64,000 nucleotides of DNA from Rhizobium brockwellii (GTDB lineage Bacteria; Pseudomonadota; Alphaproteobacteria; Rhizobiales; Rhizobiaceae). Of this stretch, positions 61,809 to 64,000 are shown piece by piece (position 1 is the first letter of the stretch; each line of letters starts with the position of its first letter). The notes under the pieces are model-generated. The model made no database searches. It was given only the letters and a program-made list of their open reading frames with translations, and had not been told where the DNA came from. The stretch spans positions 186,001-250,000 of the forward strand of contig NZ_CP053443.1 of the NCBI RefSeq assembly GCF_000769405.2. Reading direction: 5' to 3'. A program made the position numbers and the translations under genes.

Positions 61809-62821
61809 TGCCGGCGCCGAAGGTCAGGACGAAATGGCGGCCGGCACTGGCGCTGGTCGTCTATGCCGTGCTTCTCGCCGTCATGGCGCTGCCGGTCCTG
61901 ATCGTCATCTGGTTTCGCACTGTCGAGGCGAGTTCGCACCGGATGGCGCCGGCGGAAATCATTGCCCTGGCTTTCGCTTTCTTGCTGACGCTTGGCGTTG
62001 CCTATGTGCTGACGCGCACGATCACCGGACCGATCGACGCCTTGATCGCCCGCACGGACGAGATCGCCCGCGGCGGCAAGGCGGCGATCCGGCCGCTTGA
62101 AAGCTATGGAACGCGCGAGATCGCTTTGCTGTCGCAAAGCTTCCTCGATCTTGCCGGAAAACTGGTTGATCGCACCGAATATATCAGTTCCTTTGCCGCC
62201 CATGTCTCCCACGAGCTGAAATCGCCGCTGACGGCCATCCGGGGAGCCGCAGAGCTTTTACGCGACGATGACGTGGAAAGGCCGATGACGAAGGCTGAGC
62301 GTTTGCACTTTCTCGACAACATCGTCGCCGACGCCGTCCGGCTCGATGCATTGCTGCAGCGGCTGAGGGACCTTGCACAGGCGGAATCGTCGGTGGCCGA
62401 GGGCAGCAGCAGCGTCGCAGACACCATATCCTCACTGCGCGAAAGATTTCCCGCCCTCAATATTTCCAGCCGAGGGGATACGGACATATCGATTGCTCTT
62501 CCTCCCGAGGCCGCCGGTATCGCCTTTGCCAACCTTGCCGAAAACGCCCTTCAGCACGGCGCCACGCTGTTGGAACTCAGAGTATCGGCCGACGCCCGAA
62601 CAGCCGTCATTCTCGTCCGTGACGACGGCACCGGTATTTCCGAGGCAAATCGCCAACGCATCTTTCAGCCGTTCTTCTCAACCCGCCGCGAGCACGGCGG
62701 TACCGGCATGGGCCTCGGTATCGTCCGCGCCATGCTGAGCTCCCATGGCGGTACGATCCGCCTGCTGCCGACGACCGGCGCCGGTGCCGAGTTCGAAATC
62801 ACCATCCCGGGACCGAGCTGA
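61808..62821 (+). CDS. Sensor histidine kinase (HAMP-type)
   Basis: 337 residues. Two membrane helices (about 13-36 and 50-68), a HAMP-like linker, the dimerisation/phosphoacceptor block AAHVSHELKSPLTAIRGAAELL (H135) and an ATP-binding domain with NLAENALQHGA, DDGTGISEANRQRIFQPFFS and GMGLGIVRAML. The periplasmic part is very short (about 15 residues), so the kinase probably senses the membrane or uses a partner such as the DUF4173 protein encoded upstream. Cognate of the response regulator at 61104. Confidence 0.92.
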   Translation: MPAPKVRTKWRPALALVVYAVLLAVMALPVLIVIWFRTVEASSHRMAPAEIIALAFAFLLTLGVAYVLTRTITGPIDALIARTDEIARGGKAAIRPLESYGTREIALLSQSFLDLAGKLVDRTEYISSFAAHVSHELKSPLTAIRGAAELLRDDDVERPMTKAERLHFLDNIVADAVRLDALLQRLRDLAQAESSVAEGSSSVADTISSLRERFPALNISSRGDTDISIALPPEAAGIAFANLAENALQHGATLLELRVSADARTAVILVRDDGTGISEANRQRIFQPFFSTRREHGGTGMGLGIVRAMLSSHGGTIRLLPTTGAGAEFEITIPGPS

Positions 62822-62895
62822 CGTTCCAGAGACTGATGGGAGCACTGCGCCGAAAGACGATCCCCTGAGCAAGGCAATGTCTTCAAGCGAGTGGA

Positions 62896-63495
62896 TCAGT
62901 TTTCAGGCTCTATCGCCGTCAGTGCAGCCTGCGCGATGACATCTGCAATGCGTTTGGACAGCGCCGGGTCGGAAGCAGCGCGGGCGAGGGTCACACCGCC
63001 ACTGAGCATGGCGAGCAGCAAGATCGCCTGGTCTTCCCGGCGTGTTTTGGATTGACCGGGTATCTCACCCTCCGGCAAGCCGACCGCAACTTCCTCGATG
63101 AGACGTTTGAGTTCTGCCGTATAGGCGCTTCGTGTTTCATCGTCTGCGCGCATGACGTCGGGCGAAAGGCTCGGCAGAGCGCAGCTCTCGCCCAGATCGC
63201 AGGTTCTTTTATAGCCGAGATAGTAACCGACGAATGTCGTCAGCCAGTCTTTCGGTTGACTGGCCTTTAGCGCCGCAATTCCTTGCCGCAGCTCTTCGAG
63301 GCCGGTCAGCACGGCGGTGCGAAAGGCTTCGCCCTTGGACTTGAAATGTCCGTAGAAGGCACCGTTGGTCACGCCTGCCGCCTTGGTCAATGCATCGATG
63401 CCCGCGCCGCCATAGCCTTCCTGTCTGAAAACCCGTCCAGCCGCGGCAATGACGCGCGTTCGGGTCTCCTGCTTATGTTCGGCACTGTATCGCAT
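62896..63495 (-). CDS. TetR-family transcriptional regulator
   Basis: 199 residues behind AAGGGACATAC. The N-terminal RVIAAAGRVFRQEGYGGAGIDALTKAAGVTNGAFYGHFKSKGEAF is the TetR helix-turn-helix; the C-terminal part carries GYYLGYKRTCDLGESCALPSLSPDV, which resembles the NemR/AcuR-like subgroup with a redox- or electrophile-sensing cysteine. It is divergent from a tautomerase, and three related dyads (63509-63575) occupy the promoter region. Cys sensing is inference. Confidence 0.9.
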   Translation of the reverse strand: MRYSAEHKQETRTRVIAAAGRVFRQEGYGGAGIDALTKAAGVTNGAFYGHFKSKGEAFRTAVLTGLEELRQGIAALKASQPKDWLTTFVGYYLGYKRTCDLGESCALPSLSPDVMRADDETRSAYTAELKRLIEEVAVGLPEGEIPGQSKTRREDQAILLLAMLSGGVTLARAASDPALSKRIADVIAQAALTAIEPEN

Positions 63496-63508
63496 GTATG
63501 TCCCTTTT

Positions 63509-63575
63509 AAGAGCGATCGCTCTTTATGCCTTGCTAAGAGAGTGATCGATGTGTATGCATAAAGAGTGATCGGTA
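63509..63575. promoter_or_regulatory. Cluster of GAGyGATCG boxes between tetR-type gene and tautomerase
   Basis: AAGAGCGATCGCTCTT is a perfect 16-bp palindrome at 63509-63524, followed by GAGTGATCGATG (near 63539-63550) and AAGAGTGATCGGTA (near 63562-63575). All share GAGyGATCG. The repeats fit TetR dimer sites controlling both genes. Confidence 0.65.
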
Positions 63576-63615
63576 TATATCAGAAGCGGTCACGGTTCAA
63601 ACAGGGAGATATACG

Positions 63616-64000
63616 ATGCCTATCACACTCACCGTGCCTGAAGGCCTGCTTTCGCAGCGGGCTCAGGCCCAAGCCTTTGCCGGATTGACGGAGGCAGTGC
63701 TCGATGCCGCCGGCTTGACCGGCAATGACTTCATGACAGCCAATATTATCGGTACGATCAACGTGCTGCCGCGGGAGCATGTGCTTGCTGCGGGAGAGCC
63801 GATCGCTGCAGCCTTCGTCGAGCTCAAGCTGCCCGAGATGGCGCTGGTGAGCGCTGAAGCAAAACAGTCCTTCTTCGAAAAAGCGGCCGATGTGATCGAA
63901 CAGGCCGCCGAAGGCCGGCTCAAGCGCGAACATATATGGTCGAACATCGTCTACGCGCCTGAAGGGGCCTGGGGTATCGCCGGCCGCAGCTATAGCAATG
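63616..64000 (+). CDS. Tautomerase-family protein (cut by window edge)
   Basis: 128 residues visible from the ATG at 63616 (GGGAG upstream) with no stop before the end. It begins MPITLTVPEGLLS with Pro2, the catalytic base of 4-oxalocrotonate tautomerase-like enzymes, and continues to PEGAWGIAGRSYSN. The length exceeds 4-OT (62 residues) and suggests a fused or cis-CaaD-like two-repeat form. Under probable TetR control, it may detoxify an unsaturated or carbonyl compound. Confidence 0.75.
   Translation, partial: MPITLTVPEGLLSQRAQAQAFAGLTEAVLDAAGLTGNDFMTANIIGTINVLPREHVLAAGEPIAAAFVELKLPEMALVSAEAKQSFFEKAADVIEQAAEGRLKREHIWSNIVYAPEGAWGIAGRSYSN

Noticed and set aside
1..64000. CRISPR arrays, insertion sequences, prophage or integrase-bounded island
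   Set aside because: No regularly spaced repeats, transposase, integrase or phage structural genes were seen; no tRNA-linked attachment site was found.

Overview
The window is high-GC alphaproteobacterial DNA, most probably Rhizobium (R. leguminosarum/R. etli group). Supporting signs are a RIME-type palindromic repeat (27832-27915), a RapA-like adhesin with two cadherin-like repeats (55050-55763), an rpsU copy, many ABC uptake operons each with its own local regulator, and rhizobial codon use. No rRNA, tRNA, CRISPR array, insertion sequence or prophage was seen, and both window edges cut genes (an Lrp/AsnC regulator at the left, a tautomerase at the right).

Layout. 0-4.5 kb: AsnC regulator, divergent His/Occ-type amino-acid ABC transporter, homocysteine S-methyltransferase. 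4.5-7 kb: MarR regulator divergent from a ClC/CBS channel, sharing a perfect operator-like palindrome. 7-11.1 kb: sulfonate-type uptake operon (flavin monooxygenase, SsuC, SsuA, SsuB). 11.5-20.7 kb: IclR regulator and a long operon with a ribose-type ABC importer, a lactonase-like amidohydrolase, a fold-III PLP enzyme, RidA and an M14 deacylase. 20.7-26.7 kb, minus strand: a TIM-barrel-like protein of unknown function with a related operator, then RraA-like aldolase, a Glt-type amino-acid ABC importer and an SDR. 26.9-34 kb: LysR regulator, RIME, and an operon for an aminotransferase, 5-oxoprolinase (PxpABC) and biotin-carboxylase parts. 34.2-34.9 kb: Phd/PIN toxin-antitoxin pair. 35-43.2 kb: LacI regulator with two operators and a sugar operon (isomerase/epimerase, MalEFGK-type ABC, GMC oxidoreductase). 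43.4-46.3 kb: PPK2, aldo/keto reductase and LysR.

46.3-53 kb holds the most unusual unit: a di-heme cytochrome with RoxA/peroxidase-like motifs, a subtilisin-like protease and a trypsin-like protease in tandem, with a LuxR-type regulator upstream on the same strand. 53.3-59.3 kb is a patchy stretch: a PNPOx-like stress gene broken by a 17-bp tandem duplication and a nonsense codon, small proteins, rpsU, the Rap-like adhesin, a transketolase, and the decayed relative of the LuxR-type regulator. 59.6-64 kb: DUF4173-like membrane protein with an OmpR-type regulator and histidine kinase, then a TetR regulator divergent from a tautomerase.

Overall this is a nutrient-scavenging accessory region with five ABC importers (amino acids twice, sulfonates, two sugar-type), each joined to catabolic enzymes and a dedicated repressor or activator. 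Substrates are inferred from family and context only.
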